A stretch of 13,318 nucleotides of DNA from Nitrospirota bacterium (GCA_020355985.1 CP070628.1:1-13318), one strand, 5' to 3'; counted from the stretch's first letter, positions 1-7,053 are shown. The notes: generated by a model not told the origin, from the letters alone. Program-made: numbers and translations.

Positions 1-1
1 G

Positions 2-379
2 GTAGATCCGACCAATAGTGATGTGGTGTATGCCGGAACTACAAAGGGTTTATATAAATCCATGGATCAAGGGGAGCATTGGGCGAAGATTGAAGGAACC
101 ATTCAAGATTCCTATGTGAGTGCCATTCAACTTGATCCGTCTCAACCTTCGACACTCTATTTAGCTACAAGTGATCGTGTACAAAAAAGTGAGGACTCAG
201 GAGCCACATGGCAGCCCAAAATCAATGGATTAGACGCAACGAGTATTCGCAGTTTGCAGATCAGTCCAAGCGATCCTACGGTCTTATATGTTGGTACGAA
301 TGGCGGAGGTCTCTATCGAAGTGGTGACGCCGGCGAATCTTGGAAACGTCTTCCCCTCAACAAGGTATCATCCTCATAA
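2..379 (+). CDS. Asp-box (BNR/sortilin-like) beta-propeller protein, 3' end only
   Basis: The reading frame is already open at base 2, so the start lies outside the window; an internal ATG at 23 is not a credible start. The 125 visible residues are built of repeats carrying the Asp-box signature S-x-D-x-G-x-x-W. Three copies are seen: SMDQGEHW, SEDSGATW and SGDAGESW, alternating with DP(S/T)xxxxxLY strands. This is typical of multi-bladed beta-propellers of the VPS10/sortilin and Ycf48-like type, which are usually exported and act as binding scaffolds or glycan-handling folds. The specific ligand cannot be read from this fragment. The protein ends just after a complete Asp-box blade, in a short polar tail. 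It converges on the barrel gene at 429, leaving about 49 bp between the two stops. The fold is secure; the function is open. Confidence 0.85.
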   Translation, partial: VDPTNSDVVYAGTTKGLYKSMDQGEHWAKIEGTIQDSYVSAIQLDPSQPSTLYLATSDRVQKSEDSGATWQPKINGLDATSIRSLQISPSDPTVLYVGTNGGGLYRSGDAGESWKRLPLNKVSSS

Positions 380-428
380 ATCAATGAGAAGCCTATCTTG
401 CAGTTTCTCAGGGATGGTCAAAAACGTG

Positions 429-1424
429 CTATTTTTTATTGTTTTTCCGGGATTCAGGGAATAGGAAGTAGAGGTCAATCGTGAGGCGAGCGCCATAGGT
501 AGGACCATAGTCCTTGCTATTGAGTTGATCGTTCCAGGTTTCGAAGGTAAATGGATATGCGCGTAGGGCAGCTGTCCAAAACCGTTCTTCCAATGAATCA
601 CCGCGTTCTCCATTGAAAATTCCTGAATCAATCGTGGCCCCGATTTCCACCTCAAACCAGGGGTGAAGGGTTTTCTCGTCATACCACCCGTAGCTGATAG
701 AACCTTGCGCAGTGTAGGTCGCATTCGCTAAATCATGGAAAGCAGCCCCTGTGCCGATACGGGAGGCTCTTCCCATGCCCGAGAGTCTCAGGGGCCGAAA
801 GAGGCTAGCAAGAATTCCCTCCTGATTCCCATTCAGATATTCAAGAGTTTTTAAGGGAGCCCATCGGCGAAATCCGGTCCTCGCAAAAAGTTCATGGAAT
901 AAGCTCCCCGACTGACCTCCTCCGCTAAGATAAAAGATGCGCTTCTGCCCGGGAATTTCCCACCAGTGAGTGAGGGAGCCGGAAATGGCAAAATCCGTTT
1001 CCTTTCGTTTGTCCCCAACAGGTACCGTAGGAATGCCCCAGAGGCCATCATGGATGAAGTCGTTTTGTAGCCATTCCGTGGGTTGGTTGCGTGTTGGGCC
1101 AACTCCTAACGTGAAGTTTGTGCTCCAGTTCTCGAATGTGTCGGTGAAATGTTCCGTCCAAGAAAATGTAATAAAATTAATCCCAATGGTTTCATTAATG
1201 CCGTTGAATCGTTCGCCTTTACCATTAAACTCCGTGAATCGAAACAGCGAGAGCCCCATAGAGAGTTCGGATGCTTGATCGGGATAGGACAATGCGCCCC
1301 AATGAACGGAAGGCGCGGGGGTCTCTCCACTGACCACTGGAGGATTTAGCGCCACAACTCCTGACAGAAAAAATGCCAGAGAGATTCTTAGGGCAACTCT
1401 TGGGAGTCTGGCTTCTGTTTTCAC
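429..1424 (-). CDS. Secreted outer-membrane beta-barrel candidate, possibly LpxR-like
   Basis: This 331-residue protein starts at GTG (1424). An in-frame TAA lies two codons upstream, so no longer version is possible, and no clear Shine-Dalgarno sequence is seen. Residues 1-34 form a signal peptide: basic start, hydrophobic core around 13-27, and likely cleavage after VSG. The rest alternates polar and aromatic/hydrophobic residues with many Gly, Trp, Tyr and Phe, as in outer-membrane barrels. It ends in a strand (LTIDLYFLF, 314-322) followed by a nine-residue basic tail. Two stretches recall the lipid A 3'-O-deacylase LpxR: G-P followed by Q120-N121 and H125, and GGGQSGSLF at 168-176. LpxR uses a histidine in a comparable Q-N-x-x-H context, but my match is by eye and has one extra residue between N and H. 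Calling it an LpxR-type enzyme is therefore a hypothesis. Plain 'outer membrane protein' is the safer reading. Confidence 0.75.
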   Translation of the reverse strand: MKTEARLPRVALRISLAFFLSGVVALNPPVVSGETPAPSVHWGALSYPDQASELSMGLSLFRFTEFNGKGERFNGINETIGINFITFSWTEHFTDTFENWSTNFTLGVGPTRNQPTEWLQNDFIHDGLWGIPTVPVGDKRKETDFAISGSLTHWWEIPGQKRIFYLSGGGQSGSLFHELFARTGFRRWAPLKTLEYLNGNQEGILASLFRPLRLSGMGRASRIGTGAAFHDLANATYTAQGSISYGWYDEKTLHPWFEVEIGATIDSGIFNGERGDSLEERFWTAALRAYPFTFETWNDQLNSKDYGPTYGARLTIDLYFLFPESRKNNKK

Positions 1425-1629
1425 TCGTTATTTGGCATTCATTATGATATCTCCAGTCTAACTTGACTCATACATTCATGAGAATGAAAGAAAGCCTGGA
1501 ATGGATAAGCAGGCCTAGCCAAGATCATAAGAACAATAGGAATTTTGAGTAAATCCGTAGAGGATTTTGCAAACTCCACACTTTAAGATGTTCTAACAAG
1601 AATGGGAGAAAGGTAAAATCAATGGGGGG

Positions 1630-2019
1630 TTAGGGGAAAATAGCCTCGTTGACCTTCCCGACGAGCTCGCGAAAATTACAGGGTTTGTCGATGATGGCAT
1701 AGGCACCAAGGTCGATGGCTTTGAGTTTTTCTTTCTCTTCGATAATCCCGCTCAACATGATTACACGAGGGGTGTGCCCATTGTGGTTGTTCTGCACATG
1801 CTCGAGTAGATTGAGTCCATTCATAATAGGCATTTGGTAATCGGCAATAATTACATCTGTATGATGTTATTTTAACCATTCCAGAGCGGAAGCGCCGTTT
1901 TCAGATTCTTCACATTCAAACCCTGATGATTCCAATGCTCCTCGGATTGTCCGGCGAACAGCTGGTTCATCATCTACGATCAAAACGTGCCGTTTTGTTT
2001 GAGAATGATTATTTGTCAT
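1630..2019 (-). pseudogene. Single-domain response regulator interrupted by an in-frame stop
   Basis: Reading from ATG at 2019 gives a complete CheY-like receiver of 129 codons with one internal TAA at codon 51 (1867-1869). There is no frameshift: both halves are in the same frame. The first half carries the acidic pair D16-D17 (VLIVDDE). The second carries the phosphoacceptor D60 (VIIADYQMP), S90 (MLSG) and K112 (DKP), so every receiver signature survives apart from the stop. The stop sits in WLK*HHTD, where the intact receiver at 5740 reads WLEKESPD. One base change from CAA, AAA or GAA would explain it. A fragment could reinitiate at ATG 1833, but it would lack the acidic pocket and should not fold. 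There is no output domain. The choice is between a recent pseudogene, a sequencing error and, less likely, stop readthrough. Confidence 0.85.
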
Positions 2020-2119
2020 CCGGAATGATCCATAGGAAAACATAGAAAAGACGTGATAGATATCAGAAAAATTTCCTGTACTTAATGGATGGTACCGTAA
2101 TAATTATAGGTATTTAATA

Positions 2120-2210
2120 TTTTACGCATTGTACATACGTAATACGCCTTGGGGAATACCCTCACCATATATTTTGTGTGTAGTTTGTTTTAATTACACA
2201 ATGCGTAAAA
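2120..2210. repeat. Perfect 13-bp inverted repeat bounding 91 bp
   Basis: TTTTACGCATTGT at 2120-2132 is the exact reverse complement of ACAATGCGTAAAA at 2198-2210. The match stops abruptly on both sides of both arms. The 65 bp between them is AT-rich and non-coding. It could be a tiny non-autonomous mobile element with terminal repeats, a pair of binding sites for one regulator upstream of the interrupted receiver (start at 2019), or a long cruciform. No flanking target duplication was recognised. The identity of the arms is seen directly; the role is open. Confidence 0.6.
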
Positions 2211-2399
2211 ATTGTGCAAAGCGATGATTGGTCCATGAATGAACCAGCCTCGAGAATAGAAAATGGTTTACACACAAGTTTATCCCCAGAATTGGTGGAT
2301 TAGGTGAGTTATTCGTAAGCCATTGAAAAATATGAATTATCAATTAGGTTGTCGGAACTTTTCCAAAAGATAAATATCGAACTCATGAACAGGGCTGGG

Positions 2400-2640
2400 C
2401 CCCCTGCTATTTTTGAGAAATATAGGTAGGGGCGCGTTGAATGTTGAAGATATCAAGGGGCATATTTCGCCAAGAGGACATTAGCGATTGAAGGCCTCGG
2501 GTCAGTTCAAAAAAGTCCATCCAGCAAGGCCACAGCCATTTTTGCGCGCGGAGCGTACTGGCTATACGTGAGCACGGAAAAATGGTGAGAACGCCGCTGG
2601 TGGCTTTTTTCAACAGACCCGTAGGGAAAAGACGTGTAGT
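2400..2640 (-). repeat. Possible copy of a dispersed intergenic repeat
   Basis: A 68-codon minus-strand frame (2407-2613) spans this stretch. Its product is rich in Trp and Cys around STLRAQKWLWPCWMDFFE, has no signal peptide or known domain, and has no ribosome binding site. Peptides of this style, and DNA containing TTTTTTCAACAG (here on the plus strand near 2607-2618), are familiar to me as conceptual translations of repeated intergenic sequence in Nitrospirota-like and deltaproteobacterial genomes. I therefore treat the frame as a by-product of a repeat rather than a gene. This rests on recollection, and no second copy exists in the window. Confidence 0.3.
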
Positions 2641-2671
2641 GCCCCTTAACGCTTCCCCACTAATCTCTATT

Positions 2672-3157
2672 CTACAGAGTGGTTTTTTGAGGAGACGATC
2701 CAGACACCTGGGATAGTACGCTTACATATAATGGGGTTCCTGGAAGCAGTTCAACGCTTGGAAAGCCTAAACTAATAGCCTGTTGAACTGCGAGACGGGC
2801 GATGCGCATGCGGGGAATGGTCTCAGATGGGAGTGCCTCTTGTAGGGATGCGAAGGTCGCAAGCGGGATTTTAACCGAAAATGGGTCCCCTTCCGGCGAC
2901 GAAAAAATAAAACATTCAACGTTTGAATGTCCTACTCGGTAGGTCAATTTGAAAGTGAGCTCGCAGGGTTGGAACGAATCCTCTTTTGAAGTAAATTGTT
3001 GAAACGTGCTCTCCACAATATCGAGGGATATTTCTGAGGGAAGACCTGGGAGCCACTCTGGCATCCCCGAGAGGTCTCGATGGGAATAACCTTCAGGAGT
3101 TTGAGCTACCCGCCAAGTCACACCTTCATTGAAAAAAGAAAGGACTCTTAATGCCAT
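2672..3157 (-). CDS. Hypothetical protein, 161 aa
   Basis: I do not recognise this protein. It starts at ATG 3157 with no clear Shine-Dalgarno; GTG at codon 13 is an alternative. There is no signal peptide or membrane segment, so it is probably cytoplasmic. The middle (about 66-100) alternates in a way that suggests beta strands: CELTFKLTYRVG, then VECFIFSSPEG. A helical stretch of basic and hydrophobic residues follows (about 113-130, RMRIARLAVQQAISLGF), and then a short strand (LYVSVLSQV). Two cysteines, C65 and C82, lie in the strand region. Balanced composition, ordinary codon use and length argue that it is real. It stands alone, with gaps on both sides, so context gives no hint of function. 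Confidence 0.65.
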   Translation of the reverse strand: MALRVLSFFNEGVTWRVAQTPEGYSHRDLSGMPEWLPGLPSEISLDIVESTFQQFTSKEDSFQPCELTFKLTYRVGHSNVECFIFSSPEGDPFSVKIPLATFASLQEALPSETIPRMRIARLAVQQAISLGFPSVELLPGTPLYVSVLSQVSGSSPQKTTL

Positions 3158-3645
3158 AAAGATCGATAACTCGGAAAGGGGGAGTCGACGGTTATTAAGA
3201 GGCTGACATTTGAAAATTGAATGTTAAGCATATAGGGATGAAGCCACGGATTCAATTAACGAAGGATTTAACTCTCAAGAACCTAAGAAATTTTCACTCG
3301 ACCTGGACGCGGCTGAATGGGTGAGAGATGGGATCTGGTATATTAGCGACCTTTAGCCATTTTTAATGAATGGGTACCTTGTTCATTGAAAAATTGCCAT
3401 AAAAAAATCGAAGACTTCATTGAGGTATACAAAGTATAGTAGGGTTTATTTGAAGGCTCTACAATATATGCAGGTTCCAAGCAGTTTTCAGTTTATTTTT
3501 GGACCGTAGCTCTACTCCATTTAAAAAGGCAAAAGATCTTGCCTATTTATTTTCTCAGAGTTTTAACATGTTCACAGGCTGAATGTTCCGGGGGCTTTTC
3601 TCGTATTCTTTTGAAGAATGCTCCGAAAGCAAGGGAGGATAAGAT
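3158..3645. other. 488-bp gap between divergent genes, with a bulged hairpin
   Basis: No credible gene was found here. It should contain the promoters for the hypothetical gene on the left and the lipoprotein on the right, but I cannot name convincing -35/-10 pairs. A bulged inverted repeat lies at 3360-3393: TTTTTAATGAA, an 11-base loop containing the palindrome GGTACC, then TTCATT, a bulged G and AAAAA. A smaller hairpin, ATTCTT-TTG-AAGAAT, lies at 3605-3619, just upstream of the lipoprotein ribosome binding site. No tRNA-like or riboswitch-like structure was recognised. Confidence 0.4.
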
Positions 3646-4782
3646 ATGGAAAACGTGCTTTTATACAGGTTAATAGGGTCCGCGATCATATTGGGCATAT
3701 GTAGTGTTGTGTTCGGGTGTGCGAGTACTCACACTAAGCATGAAATATTTATGGGAGAAGGCTTTCAGGCTTCCTTGCCGAATCCAGGGACACGAGTTGT
3801 GGTATGGGGGAATCATTCGGGAGCTGTCACGCAAACGTTAGGGTGGTTAGAGGATCATCAAGTAATTGGCGTTGATCCTTCTTGGATTGAAAAAAAGCTC
3901 TCGGATCCAAGATTCGCTCATAGAACCAGAATGGAACAAAAGAGGCAAGTCTTGGTGGCAGCGCAGTCGTTAGGAGTACCCCTCGTTGTATTTGCCTATC
4001 GAACAGATAGCCAGTTTGGTCAGGAGTTTGATCTCATGAGTTTTGGCCACAAACGTACGAAAATCATTGCCATAGAAATTCGTGGGATGAAGTCGGAAAC
4101 CAGAGAGGTGGCCTTTGGTGCGAGGGCCTGGAATTCTGAGCCATTGGTTGAATCTGAACAGATGGTGCAAGATCTCACGACATTCGCCCTTCAAAAAGCG
4201 TGGAATCAATCAGAACAAGCACTTCCTTTACAGCAAGAAGTCGCTCAGCATAAACCGCAACGAGAAAAAGTGACAGTTGCCACTTCCTACTCAGACGAAG
4301 TGCCACCCGAACTGGAATTATCCAATTCTGAAGCAGACCGACCTCTTTCTATCCAACAGGAAGTTGTTCAACCGAAACCACAACAAGAAGAAGTGTCCGT
4401 CGCTTCATCCTATTCAGCGGAGAGGTCACCCCCACTTGAACCATCCAAATCTGAAACGGTTGAATCCCAGTCATTTGAGGAAGAACCTTCTTTGGGCCTT
4501 CAAATTGCTGGTGGAGCCCTTTCTGTCCTCTATACGCCTTTCAAAGTCGTATATGCTGGATTGGGGGGGATCATGGGAGGTTTGGCGTATCTTGTGACAG
4601 CCGGGAATGAACAGGTGGCTCAATCGATTTGGGACGCCAGTTTACACGGGACCTATTGGCTTACAGGAAAACATTTACAAGGTAAAGAAGCTATCAATTT
4701 TAAGGGAGAACCATCACAGATTGATCCTGTCCATCAGACGCACATAGAGGAGCCTATGGTTGTCGGAACGGTGAGGGAGTAA
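3646..4782 (+). CDS. Lipoprotein with internal duplication and glycine-rich hydrophobic C-terminal module
   Basis: This 378-residue protein has a strong ribosome binding site (GGGAGGA, 3633-3639) six bases before ATG. A type II signal peptide ends in VVFGC, so C25 should be lipidated. Residues 48-190 form an alpha/beta region (TRVVVWG, then a helix with WLEDHQVIG, LGVPLVVFAYRT, KIIAIEIRG and a final helix ending ALQKAW). The pattern loosely recalls CsgG-like lipoproteins, but I would not assign it. Residues 193-274 are two imperfect 41-residue copies rich in Gln, Glu, Pro and Ser, surely a flexible linker. The C-terminal part (about 283-352) has a glycine-rich hydrophobic segment (AGGALSVLYTPFKVVYAGLG), then SIWDASLHGTYWLTGKHLQGK. 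I recall similar modules in small Nitrospira-type lipoproteins. The role is unknown, probably in the envelope. Confidence 0.85.
   Translation: MENVLLYRLIGSAIILGICSVVFGCASTHTKHEIFMGEGFQASLPNPGTRVVVWGNHSGAVTQTLGWLEDHQVIGVDPSWIEKKLSDPRFAHRTRMEQKRQVLVAAQSLGVPLVVFAYRTDSQFGQEFDLMSFGHKRTKIIAIEIRGMKSETREVAFGARAWNSEPLVESEQMVQDLTTFALQKAWNQSEQALPLQQEVAQHKPQREKVTVATSYSDEVPPELELSNSEADRPLSIQQEVVQPKPQQEEVSVASSYSAERSPPLEPSKSETVESQSFEEEPSLGLQIAGGALSVLYTPFKVVYAGLGGIMGGLAYLVTAGNEQVAQSIWDASLHGTYWLTGKHLQGKEAINFKGEPSQIDPVHQTHIEEPMVVGTVRE
4222..4467 (+). repeat. Intragenic tandem duplication, two copies of 123 bp
   Basis: Codons 193-233 and 234-274 of the lipoprotein gene are imperfect copies of each other: QQEVAQHKPQREKV against QQEVVQPKPQQEEV, then TSYSDEVPPELELSNSE against SSYSAERSPPLEPSKSE. 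The spacing is exactly 41 codons and the frame is kept. Divergence at many codons suggests an old duplication or two units of a degenerating repeat. It lengthens the linker between the N-terminal domain and the hydrophobic C-terminal module. Confidence 0.8.
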
Positions 4783-4844
4783 TCTCAAAAGGATATTCAA
4801 AGTAAGACGACAATTTTTTTATTCTTGAAATAAGATGAAAGAGA

Positions 4845-5606
4845 TCAGGGAAGAAAACTTTCTTCCCAGTTCCAATACGAAATCCGGGCTGAAGAACATG
4901 CGATAGCCACTGCTCCTACATGTCCAGAATCCGACGTTATTCGATATAACGAGCAATTTTCTCCCCGGCCCTGTTGGTCAACATGGGTGAGTCCAACCTG
5001 CAATTGATCTGGATTCATCGTGAGTTCACATGGCGTTAATCCCTCTGCAATTCCTCTTCCCTGCATTTTGAGATAGGCTTCCTTACAAGTCCAATAGGAA
5101 AAAAATTGGCGGGTGCGCTCCGGTGGTGACAGGGACGCCAAATACTGCGATTCGCGTACAGAAAAATATCGTTCGGCGATATCACGATCCTCTATTTTCC
5201 GATCGATCCATTCCACATCAATCCCAATGGCATGCTGAACAGCGAAAGCAATGAATGCCATTCCCCGGGTGTGCGACACATTAAATTGGATTGGAAGAGA
5301 TGAAGCTGTTAGCAACACTGGCTTCCCTTGAGGCTGAGTCTCGAATTGGAGCTGAGCCGGGCGGACTTTCATGTATCGACCCAACAACTTCCGAAGAATG
5401 CCGCGTGTGATGACAAATTGATATTGGGGGTGAGGGGTGCGGCACCGGTCAGCTCGGGTAAGTTCATCCACAGAGAGGTAGGGTCGATAATGAGAGGCTC
5501 GTTCAGGCGAGTCATCAAGGGTTGCTCGCCAGACATGTACATTTCCTGGCATCAGCTTGTACAGGAAATCTTGTGGGAGGGATACCCAATGTGTGGTGAT
5601 AGACAT
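4845..5606 (-). CDS. 4'-phosphopantetheinyl transferase, Sfp type
   Basis: The enzyme transfers the 4'-phosphopantetheine arm of coenzyme A to a serine of acyl or peptidyl carrier proteins, using Mg2+. From the ATG at 5606 the product has 253 residues, near the usual length of Sfp-type enzymes. Conserved motifs come in the expected order: FNVSHT at 108-113, GIDVE at 128-132 (Mg2+/CoA site) and WTCKEAYLK at 172-180. The upstream stretch FVITRGILRKLLGRY (64-78) is also typical. The frame extends to a GTG at 5696, adding 30 residues that do not resemble the family; neither start has a strong Shine-Dalgarno. No synthase, carrier protein or biosynthetic cluster lies nearby, so it probably serves carrier proteins encoded elsewhere. 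It is transcribed away from the receiver gene at 5740. Confidence 0.93.
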   Translation of the reverse strand: MSITTHWVSLPQDFLYKLMPGNVHVWRATLDDSPERASHYRPYLSVDELTRADRCRTPHPQYQFVITRGILRKLLGRYMKVRPAQLQFETQPQGKPVLLTASSLPIQFNVSHTRGMAFIAFAVQHAIGIDVEWIDRKIEDRDIAERYFSVRESQYLASLSPPERTRQFFSYWTCKEAYLKMQGRGIAEGLTPCELTMNPDQLQVGLTHVDQQGRGENCSLYRITSDSGHVGAVAIACSSARISYWNWEESFLP

Positions 5607-5739
5607 GGCGGTAATAAAGGATTGTAACGGAAGAGAATGTAGCCTGAAAGCTTTCGAAACCACGAAGCAAAGCTCAACGTGTGATCCTCTCCGCACGAAA
5701 GCCTAGTTAGGGTATACAATATTAAAGAGCTGCTATGCC

Positions 5740-6117
5740 ATGAAAAAACTTATTCTACTTGTCGATGATGATGCGAGTCTGCGGAGCACGCTACAGACAT
5801 GTTTGGAGGTGGCAGGCTTTATTTGTGCTGAGGCCAAGGATGGCCACGACGCGCGTAGTTGGCTTGAGAAGGAAAGCCCCGATCTGATTGTGACCGACCA
5901 TCAGATGCCAAAAGTCACTGGGTTGGAACTCATCAAAGGGTTGAAGAGTCATAAAAACACAGAAGCGATACCAATTATATTTTATAGCGGTCAATTGACG
6001 GCTGATCTAAAAACTCATGCCCTTCAGGTAGGAGCAAACGCGGTGTTGGAAAAACCGTTCCCTCTCAAGGAGTTCCTTGATCTGGTTGCTCAAATCTGTG
6101 AGAAAACCTTGAAGTAA
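5740..6117 (+). CDS. Single-domain response regulator (CheY-like receiver)
   Basis: This 125-residue protein is a complete receiver domain with nothing attached. The acidic pocket is D9-D10-D11 (LLVDDD), the phosphoacceptor is D53 (VTDHQMP), the switch Ser is S83 (FYSGQ) and the conserved Lys is K105 (LEKPF). All key residues are present, so it should accept phosphate from a histidine kinase or phosphotransfer protein. It would pass the signal on by protein contact, since it has no DNA-binding or enzymatic output. No kinase is in the window. It is closely similar in length and layout to the interrupted receiver at 1630-2019; the two look like paralogs of one subfamily. The gene diverges from the phosphopantetheinyl transferase, with TATACAAT at 5713-5720 as a possible but unproven -10 region. 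Confidence 0.93.
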   Translation: MKKLILLVDDDASLRSTLQTCLEVAGFICAEAKDGHDARSWLEKESPDLIVTDHQMPKVTGLELIKGLKSHKNTEAIPIIFYSGQLTADLKTHALQVGANAVLEKPFPLKEFLDLVAQICEKTLK

Positions 6118-6248
6118 TTTTCCAGATAATACTTCTCTTTAAATAGAGGGTAATTACCCAAAGGATTCTATTCTTTTACAGATGAGTTATAGAGTAATTG
6201 CGCTGGTTTATTGAGGAAGGAAATGGCAGAGGGGACGGACTAGGGAAA

Positions 6249-6674
6249 TCAATAGGAGGTGAACCTTATTCCCGAATACTCTTCAGCTTGTTCGGGATAT
6301 TTGGGGGTCACTCCCTCTAAGGAGGGGAGCTTGGCTGACCAACCTGTATTACTCCACCAGTAGATCCTGGGAGATCGTTGGGTATATTTCCCCGAGCCAT
6401 TCCTGGTCGAAACCCAGACGTGAACGACATGACCATATTCGTATTTTCCACCTTTAGAAATTCCAAGATACCGAATTGCAGGGTATGGGCGGGAGACGTC
6501 GATCTTGGCTGATTCAGGATTAGCAAGGCTTTCGTTAATTTTGGATATGATCATCTCTTTATAGAGATTTGGAACTCTTCCATAGTCTGCCTCGGCCATG
6601 TCATTCGCCGAAGGTTTATGAGTACACCCTGCTAGTAAAACAAGACCCAAGAATATAGATAGCAGTTTAAGCAT
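6249..6674 (-). CDS. Small lipoprotein with a xPxSAK motif
   Basis: This 141-residue protein has a textbook type II signal peptide ending LLAGC, so C17 is the lipidation site. Its ribosome binding site is very strong (TAAGGGAGGA, 6681-6690 on the complement) at six-base spacing. The mature part has a helix (NLYKEMIISKINESL), the motif ANPESAKI, then strands including YGHVVHVWVSTRNGSGKY and IYWWSNTGW. That order, a DP/NP-x-SAK turn followed by a strand with GxVVxxWV and an N-G-x-G turn, recalls a widespread family of small lipoproteins of unknown function. The resemblance is by eye. It faces the receiver gene across a 131-bp convergent gap. The role is unknown, presumably in the envelope. Confidence 0.82.
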   Translation of the reverse strand: MLKLLSIFLGLVLLAGCTHKPSANDMAEADYGRVPNLYKEMIISKINESLANPESAKIDVSRPYPAIRYLGISKGGKYEYGHVVHVWVSTRNGSGKYTQRSPRIYWWSNTGWSAKLPSLEGVTPKYPEQAEEYSGIRFTSY

Positions 6675-7053
6675 AATCCATCCTCCCTTAAATTCTATCG
6701 GTTGAATTGTTTTAGATCTTGATGATTCGCTACAGCTTTCGCATAGGATTTTCAGAGTTAATTGGATTGGAGTACGTAGGATGCAACTCTTGGGCTGCTA
6801 TGGGAATGGTTGTTAATGTGGATTTTGAGAGACGCCTTAAAAATCTGCTTGGCAGCCAGAAGAATGAAAAGGCCATATTTTCTGAAAGCGCTCTTTTAAA
6901 ACCGTAGGCAGTTCTATTGGTTGGTGGGGCTTTGTTTGGTGACTAAATTGAGGAAAACTCTCGATGATCAAAAGGTAATAGGTACAGTGGTGCTCTTGAA
7001 CCAAGGGTTCACGAAAGACTTCAGTCATCCTCGATCACACAGTTGGTCTTCAC
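6675..7053. other. 379-bp intergenic gap, no supported gene
   Basis: The gap carries the upstream region of the small lipoprotein gene and the downstream side of the large TPR gene. Two short frames (plus 6719-6907, minus 6837-7028) overlap each other. Neither has a well-placed ribosome binding site or a recognisable product. A short perfect hairpin, GAACC-AAG-GGTTC, lies near 6998-7010 and is not part of a tRNA. No terminator with a T-run was found after the TPR gene. Confidence 0.4.

Noticed and set aside
384..410. TGAGAA / TTCTCA inverted repeat between the two convergent genes at the left
   Set aside because: The stem is only six pairs with a long loop and no adjacent T-run, too weak to call a terminator.
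970..1278. 102-codon plus-strand frame inside the barrel gene
   Set aside because: It is a shadow of the minus-strand gene, which has a signal peptide and barrel pattern; the plus-strand product has neither.
2280..2288. TTATCCCCA, one base from a DnaA box, in an AT-rich gap
   Set aside because: It is a single imperfect box with no cluster, no dnaA or dnaN neighbours, and no strand switch to suggest an origin.
6719..6907. 62-codon plus-strand frame upstream of the small lipoprotein
   Set aside because: It has no ribosome site, no recognisable motif, and overlaps another equally weak minus-strand frame.
6998..7010. GAACC-AAG-GGTTC hairpin resembling a tRNA T-arm
   Set aside because: The loop has three bases instead of seven, and no acceptor stem, anticodon arm or CCA lies around it.
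6837..7028. 63-codon minus-strand frame
   Set aside because: Ribosome-like GAGG abuts the ATG with no spacing, the product shows no protein-like pattern, and it overlaps the competing plus-strand frame.
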